This document shows, piece by piece, positions 24,661-33,701 of a stretch of 50,752 nt of DNA. This DNA is from Flavobacteriaceae bacterium (GTDB taxonomy: Bacteria; Bacteroidota; Bacteroidia; Flavobacteriales; Flavobacteriaceae). Below the pieces are notes generated by a model, which was not told the DNA's origin, ran no database searches, and was given only the letters and a program-made list of their open reading frames with translations. Position numbers and translations under genes: made by a program. The stretch's first letter is position 1. Each line of letters begins with the position of its first letter. Location of the stretch: assembly GCA_028280265.1 (NCBI GenBank), contig JANQMD010000023.1, forward strand, positions 1 to 50,752, in the 5' to 3' direction.

Positions 24661-25077
24661 ATGGGAATGGTTAAAGAATTCAAGGAATTCGCAATGAAAG
24701 GCAACCTCATAGACATTGCTGTCGGTTTTGTCATGGGTGCCGCCTTTAAACAAGTAGTCACTTCATTCACTGGAGGGATTGTTTCACCACTAATTGGATT
24801 GATATTCAAAGCAGATTTTAGAGACCTAAAGTATGTGATTACGGAAGGTGTTGCAGATGCCAGTGGAAAAGTAACTGGAGAAGTTGCAATACTCTATGGT
24901 GATTTCATCACCAACCTCATAGACTTCATTATCGTAGCATTTGTCATGTTTATGATTGTGAAAGGAGTGAATGCAACCAAGAAAAAAGAGGAACCAGCTC
25001 CGCCTCCGCCTCCTAAAGGACCATCACAAGAAGAGTTGCTAGCTGAGATTAGAGATTTATTAGCACAGAAGAAGTAA
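24661..25077 (+). CDS. mscL: Large-conductance mechanosensitive channel MscL
   Basis: A 138-residue inner-membrane channel that opens under membrane tension to release osmolytes after hypo-osmotic shock. The N-terminal amphipathic helix and first span FKEFAMKGNLIDIAVGFVMGAAFKQ (pore-lining glycines) are visible, as are the periplasmic loop, the second span FIVAFVMFMIVKG and a cytoplasmic helix after a proline-rich linker EEPAPPPPPKGPS. Normal length. It is 51 bp after alr. Confidence 0.96.
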   Translation: MGMVKEFKEFAMKGNLIDIAVGFVMGAAFKQVVTSFTGGIVSPLIGLIFKADFRDLKYVITEGVADASGKVTGEVAILYGDFITNLIDFIIVAFVMFMIVKGVNATKKKEEPAPPPPPKGPSQEELLAEIRDLLAQKK

Positions 25078-25183
25078 ACTACATTGGTGCAAGCACACGA
25101 TGTATTGACAGAAGACTAAATGTTATTCCGAGGCAAACCTTGGGGTAGTATACTCTTTGGAGGTGTTAATAAACTGAACATAG

Positions 25184-25210
25184 AACCCAAATCTTAGATT
25201 TGGGTTTTTT
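25184..25210 (+). terminator. Terminator downstream of mscL
   Basis: AACCCAAAT/ATTTGGGTT with a 5-base loop and a T-run, 106 bp after the mscL stop. The interval between holds a hairpin CCGAGGCAAACCTTGGGG-type sequence and no convincing gene. Confidence 0.8.
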
Positions 25211-25255
25211 CTTATTTGGAATTATAGATAGCTATGAAATATACTAGGTATTAAT

Positions 25256-25263
25256 TACTTTTG
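25256..25263 (+). promoter_or_regulatory. TAnnTTTG promoter box for the aromatic hydroxylase gene
   Basis: TACTTTTG, 24 bp upstream of the ATG at 25288. Between them lies AAAGGAG (25274-25280), an unusually good Shine-Dalgarno-like sequence for this phylum. Confidence 0.45.
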
Positions 25264-25287
25264 ATCCTTCACAAAAGGAGCCTGCTT

Positions 25288-27030
25288 ATGGAGCAAAATT
25301 TAGGATTCGAAAGCAATGAGTTAATCGACAGATTACCGCCGCATCTAAAGCAATTTATCAAGCCACAAAATTACGAAGATTATACGCCTATCAATCAGGC
25401 GGTATGGAGGTATGTTATGCGTAAAAATGTGTCTTACCTTTCTAAATATGCACACCACTCCTATCTCGATGGTCTCAAAAAAACTGGAATAGAAATCGAT
25501 ACCATTCCTAGCATGTATGGTATGAACCGTATTTTAAAAGAAATCGGTTGGGCAGCAGTTTCAGTAGATGGATTTATTCCTCCTAATGCTTTTATGGAAT
25601 TTCAAGCCTACAAGGTCTTGGTGATTGCTTCTGATATTCGTCAACTAGAAAATATAGAATACACACCCGCTCCTGATATTATTCATGAAGCTGCTGGCCA
25701 TGCTCCCATCATAGCAAATCCAGATTATGCAGAATATTTAAGGCGATTGGGAGAGGTAGGCGCAAAAGCAATTCTATCGAAGTATGATATTGATTTGTAC
25801 GAAGCTGTTCGAAGATTATCCATTCTAAAAGAAGCAGAAGTAACAGATCAGCAAGAGTTAAAAGCAGCTGAAGAAGAAGTCTTCCGTTTGCAGCAAATGG
25901 AAGTAGAATTGTCTGAAATGGCACAGATAAGAAATTTACAATGGTGGACTGTAGAATATGGTTTGGTTGATACTTTAGATGATCCCAAAATTTATGGAGC
26001 TGGTCTCTTGTCCTCTATCGGGGAAAGCAAGTGGTGCATGAGTGATGAAGTAAAAAAAATACCCTATTCTATTGATGCCATAGAACAATCTTTTGACATC
26101 ACACAGCCACAACCTCAGCTATATGTAAGTCCCGATTTCTCTTATTTAATGCAAGTTTTAGAAGAATTTGCAAATAAGTTAAGCCTTAGAAAAGGAGGAA
26201 GCAAAGGTGTTCAAAAACTCATTGATTCACAGATGGTAGGCACCATTGAATTGAGTACAGGACTACAAGTTTCTGGGAAGTTTTCTAGGGTACTTTTAAA
26301 TGAAGATCGAGAAGTCATCTTTTTCAAAACTGATGGTCCAACAGCTCTAGCTTACAGAGAACGAGAATTGATTGGCCATGGCATCGAAACTCACAAAGAT
26401 GGTTTTAGTTCTCCTCTAGGGAAATTGAAAAACATCAGCTTGGCGATTGAAGATATGGGCCCTGTTGATCTAAAAGCCTATAACTTTTACGATGGAAAAT
26501 GGCTGTCTTTTGAATTTGAAAGTGGCATCAAAGTAAAAGGCTTAAACATAACTGGTATTCGAAACTTACAAGGGAAATTGATGCTCATTCAATTGAAAGA
26601 TTGCACCGTTACCTATAAGGATGAAGTATTGTTTAGACCTGAGTACGGTGTTTTTGATATGGTTGTCGGAAAAGAAATCGTCTCTGCTTTTGCTGGGGCA
26701 GCGGATTACAATTCTTTTCCAAATTTGTACAATGTTTCCAAAACCTTGACAGTAAAACCACAGAAATCTGAGGAATTATCGCTTTTAGAATCTTACTATG
26801 AAACCGTTCGAAATATTCGAGAGAAGAAATTGCATGACCAAGCGCAGCTAAAGAACATTCTTGAAAAAGTAAAAACTAGTTACCCTAAGGAATGGTTGTT
26901 ACCCCTAGAAATTTTAGAATTAACCAAAGATGAAACACTCTATAATGAGCTAACTGATTACTTAAAAGATTTAGCAGCTAGTCATCCAGCTTTGAAAGCC
27001 CTTATCTTGGAAGGCTTGGAAATGATTTAA
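25288..27030 (+). CDS. Aromatic amino acid hydroxylase (phenylalanine 4-monooxygenase-like)
   Basis: A 580-residue protein whose N-terminal half is a pterin-dependent aromatic amino acid hydroxylase. The non-haem iron ligands are H133 and H138 (PDIIHEAAGHAP) and E223 (WWTVEYGLV); GIGESKWC-type sequence (LSSIGESKW) follows. Between the second His and the Glu is an insertion of about 45 charged residues (roughly 168-212) absent from the short and mammalian enzymes, predicted helical. The C-terminal 260 residues (from about 320) are a beta-rich domain of unknown function plus a helical end. Phenylalanine-to-tyrosine conversion is the likely reaction. ATG at 25288 is preferred over the upstream TTG. 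Confidence 0.85.
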   Translation: MEQNLGFESNELIDRLPPHLKQFIKPQNYEDYTPINQAVWRYVMRKNVSYLSKYAHHSYLDGLKKTGIEIDTIPSMYGMNRILKEIGWAAVSVDGFIPPNAFMEFQAYKVLVIASDIRQLENIEYTPAPDIIHEAAGHAPIIANPDYAEYLRRLGEVGAKAILSKYDIDLYEAVRRLSILKEAEVTDQQELKAAEEEVFRLQQMEVELSEMAQIRNLQWWTVEYGLVDTLDDPKIYGAGLLSSIGESKWCMSDEVKKIPYSIDAIEQSFDITQPQPQLYVSPDFSYLMQVLEEFANKLSLRKGGSKGVQKLIDSQMVGTIELSTGLQVSGKFSRVLLNEDREVIFFKTDGPTALAYRERELIGHGIETHKDGFSSPLGKLKNISLAIEDMGPVDLKAYNFYDGKWLSFEFESGIKVKGLNITGIRNLQGKLMLIQLKDCTVTYKDEVLFRPEYGVFDMVVGKEIVSAFAGAADYNSFPNLYNVSKTLTVKPQKSEELSLLESYYETVRNIREKKLHDQAQLKNILEKVKTSYPKEWLLPLEILELTKDETLYNELTDYLKDLAASHPALKALILEGLEMI

Positions 27031-27137
27031 CTCAAAAAATCCATTCTCTTATAAAAAATTGGACATATTTATTACCTCTTTTGTTTGAATAGTAATTATT
27101 TTGAATCGAACGATATAGCAGCAAAAGCTATACTAAA

Positions 27138-27171
27138 TTGTAAAAATTCATATTATTTATTTTTATATTTG
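27138..27171 (+). promoter_or_regulatory. Promoter for the T9SS cargo gene
   Basis: TTG at 27138-27140, a 23-base spacer and TATATTTG at 27164-27171. Initiation near 27178 gives a leader of about 70 bases before the ATG at 27247. Confidence 0.5.
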
Positions 27172-27246
27172 CCCCTCTCTCCTACTTTGTAATTTTAGTT
27201 TATAAAATTAGACTATTGTAGTAAAATTTTAAGATTCTATTTTTCT

Positions 27247-30200
27247 ATGAGAAAAAAGACAATTATTGTTTTTTTGTTGACATCGGGGATTTTGTGTTAT
27301 CTTTTATTCAAAAAATCTGACATCGATGTTTTGCGGGATCAGCATATTACTTATCTAAAAAACAGTCCTTTTAAAAACACAAAAGAATTATCGAAAAAAG
27401 AACGCTATGAGAGAGGATTACCTCCCAACAAGTATTATGAACAGTTGTGGGAACTCACTATGGATCCTAGGACTGGCCGTCCAATGACAGAGAATTTGAC
27501 AAAAATTCGAACAACTCTAAAAAAACAAAGAGAGAACCGAAAAGGTGGCGGAGGCGACACCTTTGCTCCCTGGATAGAGAGAGGACCATATAACGTTGGT
27601 GGAAGAACTCGAGCCATCATGTTTGATCCAAATGATGCAACAAACAAAAAGGTTTTTGCAGGAGGTGTTTCTGGTGGTTTATGGGTGAACAACGACATTA
27701 CAAATGCCAATTCTTCTTGGACATTGGTTCCAGGGATCGCTGGCAATATTGCAGTAAATGTAATTATTTCTGACCCAAATAATTCAAATACGTTTTACAT
27801 AGGCTCTGGTGAATCCTATGTTTCTGGTGATGCCATAGGTAGAGGAATATGGAAATCTACCGACGCAGGAGTAACCTGGACTCACATATATGGTGGACTT
27901 ACATCATCAACTACAAATCATGTAAATGGGATTTTTTATGTAAATGATTTAGTTGCCAGAAACAATAATGGAAACACGGAACTCTATGCTTCCATAGCTG
28001 GGGCATTGTACAGAAAGACTGTTTCTCCGAATAATCAATTTCATGGATTAAATCAACAAGGTTTATACAAGTCTACAGATGATGGAGCAAATTGGAATAA
28101 AATTATTCTAAATGAAAGCAATGGTAGACCCTCCAATCCAAATGATTTAGAGATTGATATTAATAACAATATTTGGCTTACTACAACACGTAATTTATGG
28201 GGTTTTAATGGTGGGAAAATTTTTCGTTCTACTGATGGCTCTACTTTTTCCTTGATGCATACAGTTCCCAATGCGCATAGAACAGAATTAGAGGTCTCTG
28301 CAACTAGCGCTAATAAATTTTGGGTGGCTGTAGAGGTAAACAATGAAGTAGATCTATACAGAACCACAGATGCTTTTACGAATGTCACAAAATTGGCAGA
28401 ACCCAATGATGCAGATTTAGACATCTCTGAAACAAATTATACCCGAAATCTAGCTTATTATACTTTGGTTATTGAAGCCGATGCAAGTGATAATGTCTAT
28501 GTAGGAGGAATTGACCTATTTCGCTCAACTGATGAAGGGAATAGCTGGACGCAGATTTCAAAATGGTCTGAAAAAGCAAATTTAAATACCTTAAATATTC
28601 CTCTGGTGCATGCAGATCATCATGCAATTGTATTTAGGCCTGGCACTACGTCCGAAGTTGTTTTTGGGACAGACGGTGGAATATATTATTCTCCAGATGT
28701 TACTGCTGCTACAGCTTCTTTAAGTATTACCCCTAGAAATAACAACTACAATGTAACACAATTTTACTATGGTACAATCGGTCCCAGCACTACGAATGAG
28801 ATTCTATTTGGAGGGACACAAGACAATGGATCTATTATTTCACAAAACATCGTGAGCGGGATCAATAGTTTTAACAATTATTTTGGGTTTTTTAGTGGAG
28901 ATGGTAGTTATTGTAAAATTGACCCCAACGGAGGGCTTGTTGGTTTTGGCAATGGTGAATATATGGTTTTAAGTACCACCTATTCGAATTATAGAGTTGC
29001 CAGCCCTAATGTAACTAGCTCCACCGATGCTATGAACAATGGGTACAATTTCTCATCAACAACATCTACCAGCGGAAGTTTTAACAATGAAGCAGATTTA
29101 GATGTTACTGGGAATATTTTATATGCAAACACCTCAACAAGTACTCCAGCTGTTAACAAATTTTCAGGATTTGCATTAGGAGCTTCAAGTGCAACAGAGA
29201 CTACTTATACAAATGCCTTGCTAACATCACCCCCTTCTGCTCTAAAAGTTTCTCCTTATAACAATAACACTGTTTTTATAGGCACCAGAACAGGACAACT
29301 ATTAAAGGTTACAAATTTAAATACGACTCCGATCTGGACTTCAATTACAGGGGGTAGCTTTGTAGGTAGTGTATCAGATATTGAATTAGGAGCTACTGAG
29401 CAGGAAATTTTTATCACCTTTCACAATTACGGGGTTACCAATATTTGGCATTCAACTAATGGAGGTACTACCTGGTCGTCCAGAGATGGAAACCTTCCAG
29501 ATTTCCCTGTAAAATGTGTTTTACAAAACCCCTTAAACACTTCTCAAGTGATTATTGGAACGGAAATGGGTGTCTGGAGTACTTCCGATATTACAGCAAC
29601 TTCGCCTGTTTGGGTTCAGTCATACAATGGTATGAGTGATGTTCGAGTTTTAGATCTGGACCTCAGAACTGCAGACAATACAATTTTGGCTTCAACTTAC
29701 GGAAGAGGTTTATTTACTTCAAAGTTTAGTGCAAGTAACATCACATGGGTCGGAACAACTTCCGACTGGCATACAACAACAAATTGGAACCCCAATAGTA
29801 TTCCTACTGCCAACAATCATGTAATGATTCCTGCATCAGCAACCAACAACCCTATTATTTCTTCTTCAGCAAACACAAACAATTTACAAGTTGAATCTGG
29901 TGCATCTGTAACATTAAATTCACCTGGAAACTTAACCGTTTCAGGATCCTTGACAAATAATGGATCTGTTACAGCCAATTCTGGAAGTTCAATTATTGTC
30001 TCGGGAGCATCGAATGGTAATATTACATACAAAAGAAATATTAGCTCCAATGCCGGATGGTTTCTAATTTCATCACCAGTAGCTGGTCAGGATATTGATG
30101 CGTTTGCAGCAGCTACAAGTTTGGCTATAGGAAATGTATCAAATAATAGAGGCTTGGGAAGTTACAACAATAGCACACCTGGGTGGGAATATTATCAACA

Positions 30201-31305
30201 AGGAAGCACAGGAACAGGAAATTTTACTTCAGGTCTTGGAAAAGCTGTTTTATTGACCAGTTCTGAAGACATCTCGTTTACAGGTACAATTCCCACAGTT
30301 ACAAGAACTAACATATCATTATTAACGGGAGCTAATAATTTTAATTTAATAGGAAACCCCTACCCTTCTTATGTTTCTTTAAATGATTTACTGACCACTA
30401 ACAATAGTTTATTAGCTGAGCAAACAGCTTGGCTTTGGAATCACAGCACTAGTAGTTATGCTCCCTACAATCTAATTTCAAATTTACAAATTGCTCCAGG
30501 TCAAGGATTCTTTGTAAAGGCGTCTGCGGCAACAAATAGTTTTGGCTTTACTGAGGCAATGCAGAGCCATCAGAATCCTGACACTTTTGTTAAACAATCA
30601 CAGAAAGATAATTTTAACATCACGCTTCGCTTGTCAAACAATTCTATAGAGAGACAAACTAAAATATATTTTATAGATGGAGTAAGTTTGGATTGGGATG
30701 ATGGCTACGATAGTACTATGATTGAAAATTTATCTGGCACAAACAGCAACACTACGGCTATTTTCACCCGTCTTCCAACTGAAAATTCTACTAAAAAATT
30801 AGCCATTCAATCATTGCCAAATAGCAATTATGAAAGCACGACTATTCCTATTGGCATTACTGCTCAAGATGGTGCCTCTTTATCAATATCTGCAGAAGCA
30901 TTTCACAACGCTTCAGGAATGGAACTCTATCTAGAAGATACTCATACAAATTCACTCACTCCTTTAAATAAAGAGACTCGTTATCAAATTATCTGGAATA
31001 ATATTTATAACAATTCAAATAGGTTTTTTCTGCACATGACATCTTCTAATCTAAGTACTTCATATACAGAAAAACAAAAAGTAACCTTTTTTACAAATTC
31101 ATCAAATATTTTAGAGATAAGTGGCTTAGATAAAAAAGACACCCGAGTAAGGCTGTTTAACCTTCAGGGCAAAGAGTTAGATGTATTTAAATTTGACAAT
31201 AAAAACAAATTCAGAGCTTCTCTGAATCACTTGGCTACAGGTATTTATCTCATAGAAATTGTCTCAGACGATATAAGGGAACGCAAAAAAGTCTTGATCC
31301 GCTAA
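27247..31305 (+). CDS. T9SS-exported beta-propeller (BNR/VPS10-like) protein with C-terminal sorting domain
   Basis: A 1352-residue exported protein. An N-terminal hydrophobic stretch (about 3-20) is the export signal. Residues about 100-840 contain many sialidase/VPS10-type propeller repeats with Asp-box-like motifs (KSTDAGVTWTHI, KSTDDGANWNKI, RSTDEGNSWTQI, HSTNGGTTWSSR). A domain beginning NITWVGTTSDWHTTTNWNP (about 845-930) is of a beta-solenoid kind common in secreted flavobacterial proteins. The last 75 residues (VTFFTNSSNILEISGL, RVRLFNLQGKELD, LATGIYLIEI, RKKVLI) form a type A T9SS sorting domain, which is removed on export. Surface or secreted location follows; ligand or substrate unknown. 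Confidence 0.88.
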   Translation: MRKKTIIVFLLTSGILCYLLFKKSDIDVLRDQHITYLKNSPFKNTKELSKKERYERGLPPNKYYEQLWELTMDPRTGRPMTENLTKIRTTLKKQRENRKGGGGDTFAPWIERGPYNVGGRTRAIMFDPNDATNKKVFAGGVSGGLWVNNDITNANSSWTLVPGIAGNIAVNVIISDPNNSNTFYIGSGESYVSGDAIGRGIWKSTDAGVTWTHIYGGLTSSTTNHVNGIFYVNDLVARNNNGNTELYASIAGALYRKTVSPNNQFHGLNQQGLYKSTDDGANWNKIILNESNGRPSNPNDLEIDINNNIWLTTTRNLWGFNGGKIFRSTDGSTFSLMHTVPNAHRTELEVSATSANKFWVAVEVNNEVDLYRTTDAFTNVTKLAEPNDADLDISETNYTRNLAYYTLVIEADASDNVYVGGIDLFRSTDEGNSWTQISKWSEKANLNTLNIPLVHADHHAIVFRPGTTSEVVFGTDGGIYYSPDVTAATASLSITPRNNNYNVTQFYYGTIGPSTTNEILFGGTQDNGSIISQNIVSGINSFNNYFGFFSGDGSYCKIDPNGGLVGFGNGEYMVLSTTYSNYRVASPNVTSSTDAMNNGYNFSSTTSTSGSFNNEADLDVTGNILYANTSTSTPAVNKFSGFALGASSATETTYTNALLTSPPSALKVSPYNNNTVFIGTRTGQLLKVTNLNTTPIWTSITGGSFVGSVSDIELGATEQEIFITFHNYGVTNIWHSTNGGTTWSSRDGNLPDFPVKCVLQNPLNTSQVIIGTEMGVWSTSDITATSPVWVQSYNGMSDVRVLDLDLRTADNTILASTYGRGLFTSKFSASNITWVGTTSDWHTTTNWNPNSIPTANNHVMIPASATNNPIISSSANTNNLQVESGASVTLNSPGNLTVSGSLTNNGSVTANSGSSIIVSGASNGNITYKRNISSNAGWFLISSPVAGQDIDAFAAATSLAIGNVSNNRGLGSYNNSTPGWEYYQQGSTGTGNFTSGLGKAVLLTSSEDISFTGTIPTVTRTNISLLTGANNFNLIGNPYPSYVSLNDLLTTNNSLLAEQTAWLWNHSTSSYAPYNLISNLQIAPGQGFFVKASAATNSFGFTEAMQSHQNPDTFVKQSQKDNFNITLRLSNNSIERQTKIYFIDGVSLDWDDGYDSTMIENLSGTNSNTTAIFTRLPTENSTKKLAIQSLPNSNYESTTIPIGITAQDGASLSISAEAFHNASGMELYLEDTHTNSLTPLNKETRYQIIWNNIYNNSNRFFLHMTSSNLSTSYTEKQKVTFFTNSSNILEISGLDKKDTRVRLFNLQGKELDVFKFDNKNKFRASLNHLATGIYLIEIVSDDIRERKKVLIR

Positions 31306-31310
31306 GATTT

Positions 31311-32078
31311 TTATACCCCAAGAAAAGCCATAACATTCCTGTAAAACTCACCAGGTTGATCTGCATGTAACCAATGTCCTGCATTTGCAATAGTTATAAT
31401 TTCTGAATTTGGAAAATGTGCTTTGATTACTTGTACTTCTTCTTGAGTGATGTATCCCGAATTTCCTCCTGCTAAGAATAATGCACTCCCTTCAAACGTT
31501 GTAAAGGAAGGCAAAGCTTTACCCACTTCAGAATTATTTTCTGTGAGTGATTTTAGATGAAAACGAAAGTCTAATTGTCCTTTTTCTCTCCAGTATACAT
31601 TCTTTAGTAAAAAAGAACGAACTCCTAATTCAGGAATTAGTTCTTTTAACTTTTCATCTACTAGCTTTCTTGAATTCTGCTGAGAAAAATCTACTGAATT
31701 AAGTGCTTTTAAAATCTCATTATGATGCGGTTGGTAATAACGTGGTGAAATATCTGCAATAATTAATTTATCAACCAAGTCTGGATATTCTACTGCAAAT
31801 AACATGGCCGTTTTTCCTCCCATGGAATGTCCCAATAAAACGACTTCTTCTAACTGGTAATGTGCAATGTAATTGTACAAATCCTCAGCCATCAGCTCAT
31901 AATCAAAATCATCAGCATGAAAACTACGTCCATGGTTTCTCTGGTCTATCAAATGAACTTCAAAATTTTCTCCAAATTGATTCCCTAGAGATTTCCAGTT
32001 ATCCCCCATCCCAAAATAACCGTGGAGAATTAAAAATGGTTTTCCTTGTCCTACTATTCTTGAGTGTAAAATGTCCAT
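31311..32078 (-). CDS. Alpha/beta-hydrolase (YbfF-like esterase)
   Basis: A 255-residue cytoplasmic hydrolase. The oxyanion-hole HGYFGMGDNW, the nucleophile elbow LLGHSMGGKTAM, the acid region and the catalytic His near the end (NAGHWLHADQPGEF) are all present, as in E. coli YbfF. Substrate unknown. Its start codon is only 15 bp from a heptanucleotide tandem repeat (32094-32131), which lies where its promoter or leader should be. It converges with the T9SS cargo gene. Confidence 0.86.
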   Translation of the reverse strand: MDILHSRIVGQGKPFLILHGYFGMGDNWKSLGNQFGENFEVHLIDQRNHGRSFHADDFDYELMAEDLYNYIAHYQLEEVVLLGHSMGGKTAMLFAVEYPDLVDKLIIADISPRYYQPHHNEILKALNSVDFSQQNSRKLVDEKLKELIPELGVRSFLLKNVYWREKGQLDFRFHLKSLTENNSEVGKALPSFTTFEGSALFLAGGNSGYITQEEVQVIKAHFPNSEIITIANAGHWLHADQPGEFYRNVMAFLGV

Positions 32079-32093
32079 TTATACAGTTATCAG

Positions 32094-32131
32094 TTGTTGG
32101 TTGTTGGTTGTTGGTTGTTGGTTGTTGTTGG
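32094..32131. repeat. Heptanucleotide tandem repeat (TTGTTGG)n
   Basis: Four perfect TTGTTGG units (32094-32121) are followed by an interrupted unit TTGTTGTTGG. It lies 16-53 bp upstream of the esterase start codon (minus strand), which reads the complement CCAACAA. Confidence 0.85.
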
Positions 32132-32170
32132 TTATCAAAGTTGTAAAAATATTGAGATTACTTCGCCCTC

Positions 32171-32208
32171 CTTTCAACAAGTTCAGGATAATCGCTCGTA
32201 ATGACAGA
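32171..32208 (+). repeat. Dispersed short repeat, copy D (degenerate)
   Basis: CTTTCAACAAGTTCAGGATA followed by ATCGCTCGTAATGACAG is a diverged copy of the family at 8155-8193 (TTCGACAGGCTCAG...CTCGAAATGACAG). Confidence 0.55.
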
Positions 32209-32236
32209 CAATACTTTAATTATTGTGACTTCGAGG

Positions 32237-32265
32237 ACTTCGACAGGCTGAGCTCTCGAAATGAC
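32237..32265 (+). repeat. Dispersed short repeat, copy C, abutting the pdxJ stop
   Basis: ACTTCGACAGGCTGAGCTCT followed by CGAAATGAC matches copies A and B in its first half and copy B in its second. It ends 3 bp from the pdxJ stop codon. Confidence 0.65.
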
Positions 32266-32267
32266 TC

Positions 32268-32981
32268 TTATCCCAATCGGTGTAAATACATATTCACGAC
32301 ATTCTGTAAACCTAAATACAAGCTCTCAGAAATTAGAGCATGTCCAATAGAAACTTCAGCTAAATGAGGAATATTTTCTTTAAAAAACTGGATATTGTCT
32401 AAGCTTAAATCATGTCCCGCATTGATTCCCAACCCTAACTCATGTGCTAAAATAGCTGCTTCGGTATAAGGCTTTACAGCTTCTTTATTCCCCTTTTCAT
32501 ATTCTGTTGCAAAATGCTCTGTGTACAATTCAATACGATCTGTTCCAGTTGTAGCAGCTGCCTCAATCAATTTTAAATCTGTATCAATAAAAATAGAGGT
32601 TCGAATTCCAGCATCTTTAAATTCTGCAATTACTTCTTTTAAATATTCTTGATGTGTAATGGTATCCCAACCCGCATTCGAAGTAATCTGATCCACGCTA
32701 TCTGGCACTAATGTTACCTGGGTGGGCTTTACACTCAACACCAAATCTTTAAATTTTGGAATTGGATTTCCTTCAATGTTGTATTCAGTTAAAACAATGG
32801 ATTTTAAATCATACGCATCCTGATAACGAATGTGCCTCTCATCTGGCCTTGGGTGAATGGTAATTCCCTCAGCACCGAATTCTTGAATATCACTTGCCAC
32901 CTTCAATAAATTAGGAACATTTCCTCCTCTTGAATTACGCAACGTAGCAATTTTATTAATATTTACACTTAACTTTGTCAT
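32268..32981 (-). CDS. pdxJ: Pyridoxine 5'-phosphate synthase
   Basis: The final step of de novo vitamin B6 synthesis: 3-amino-2-oxopropyl phosphate plus deoxyxylulose 5-phosphate to pyridoxine 5'-phosphate. The 237-residue TIM barrel has the N-terminal LSVNINKIATLRNSRGG, the phosphate-site HPRPDERHIRYQD, the catalytic Glu segment TLVPDS, IELYTEHFA, and GLGINAGHDLSLDNI and AEVSIGHALISESL near the end. A TAnnTTTG box lies 18 bp upstream. A dispersed repeat abuts the stop codon but does not alter the C-terminus in an obvious way. Confidence 0.95.
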   Translation of the reverse strand: MTKLSVNINKIATLRNSRGGNVPNLLKVASDIQEFGAEGITIHPRPDERHIRYQDAYDLKSIVLTEYNIEGNPIPKFKDLVLSVKPTQVTLVPDSVDQITSNAGWDTITHQEYLKEVIAEFKDAGIRTSIFIDTDLKLIEAAATTGTDRIELYTEHFATEYEKGNKEAVKPYTEAAILAHELGLGINAGHDLSLDNIQFFKENIPHLAEVSIGHALISESLYLGLQNVVNMYLHRLG

Positions 32982-32998
32982 TCCTTTTAAATAAAGAG

Positions 32999-33006
32999 CA
33001 AAGGTA
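32999..33006 (-). promoter_or_regulatory. TAnnTTTG promoter box for pdxJ
   Basis: On the minus strand TACCTTTG ends 17 bases before the pdxJ start codon, so initiation would be near 32992. Confidence 0.5.
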
Positions 33007-33041
33007 ATTCATTTCATCATTTTAGACTATATTCGTACTAC

Positions 33042-33701
33042 ATGAATCTGCAAGATTACATACTTAATGAAATCAAAGAACTTAGGTTATTAAATTCTGT
33101 AAAGGATGCTCAAAAACTATTCAAAGGTCTCCCGATAACGCATGTTGCTATTGTTGAGAATGGTCAGCTTTTAGGTGCTATCTCTGAAAGAGACATCCAT
33201 ACGATTGAAAATAAAAATAGTTTGCTTTCTGAGTTTTCACATTTGATTGATCTTTTTTATGTAAAAGAAGATATTGTTCTCTTAGAACTTATCAAAGCTT
33301 TTGCAGACAACGATAGTAATGTAATGCCTGTTCTCAATGACGAAATGATTTACATTGGCTATTTTGAACTGAGTGACATCTTAGATGTTTTCTCCTCCAG
33401 CCCTTTTATGTATGGTGAAGGGAATGAAATTGTTATTGAAGTAATAAGTAAAGATTACTCGGCCAGTGAAATTAGTCAGATTGTAGAGAGTAATAATGGG
33501 AAAGTACTAGGCATGTTTGTTTCTCATGAAACTTCAGATGCCACACAAGTAACAGTGAAAGTTGCCTCGGACGAAATGAATGAACTCATTCAAACATTTC
33601 GTCGTTACGATTATAATATTATTTCTGAATACAAGGACGATCATTATCTACAAGATTTAAAAGATCGCTCTAATTATTTAAAAAAATATCTAGACATGTA
33701 A
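33042..33701 (+). CDS. CBS domain-containing protein
   Basis: A 219-residue cytoplasmic protein with two CBS motifs in the first 120 residues (about 10-60, THVAIVENGQLLGAISERDI, and about 75-125, DNDSNVMPVLNDEMIYIGYFELSDIL) and a C-terminal ACT-like segment (VIEVISKDYSASEISQIVESNNGKVLGMFV). CBS pairs bind adenosine ligands and often act as energy sensors. It overlaps nadK by one base (TAATG), so the two are coupled, which hints at a link to NAD(P) metabolism. The TATATTCG just upstream is one base off the -7 consensus. Confidence 0.88.
   Translation: MNLQDYILNEIKELRLLNSVKDAQKLFKGLPITHVAIVENGQLLGAISERDIHTIENKNSLLSEFSHLIDLFYVKEDIVLLELIKAFADNDSNVMPVLNDEMIYIGYFELSDILDVFSSSPFMYGEGNEIVIEVISKDYSASEISQIVESNNGKVLGMFVSHETSDATQVTVKVASDEMNELIQTFRRYDYNIISEYKDDHYLQDLKDRSNYLKKYLDM

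Noticed and set aside
25118..25198. Short frame downstream of mscL (MLFRGKPWGSILFGG...)
   Set aside because: It overlaps a hairpin-containing intergenic sequence and runs into the terminator stem; too short and without a promoter box, so I kept only the terminator.
32094..32131. CRISPR-like array
   Set aside because: Units are 7 bp, contiguous and without spacers; a simple tandem repeat.
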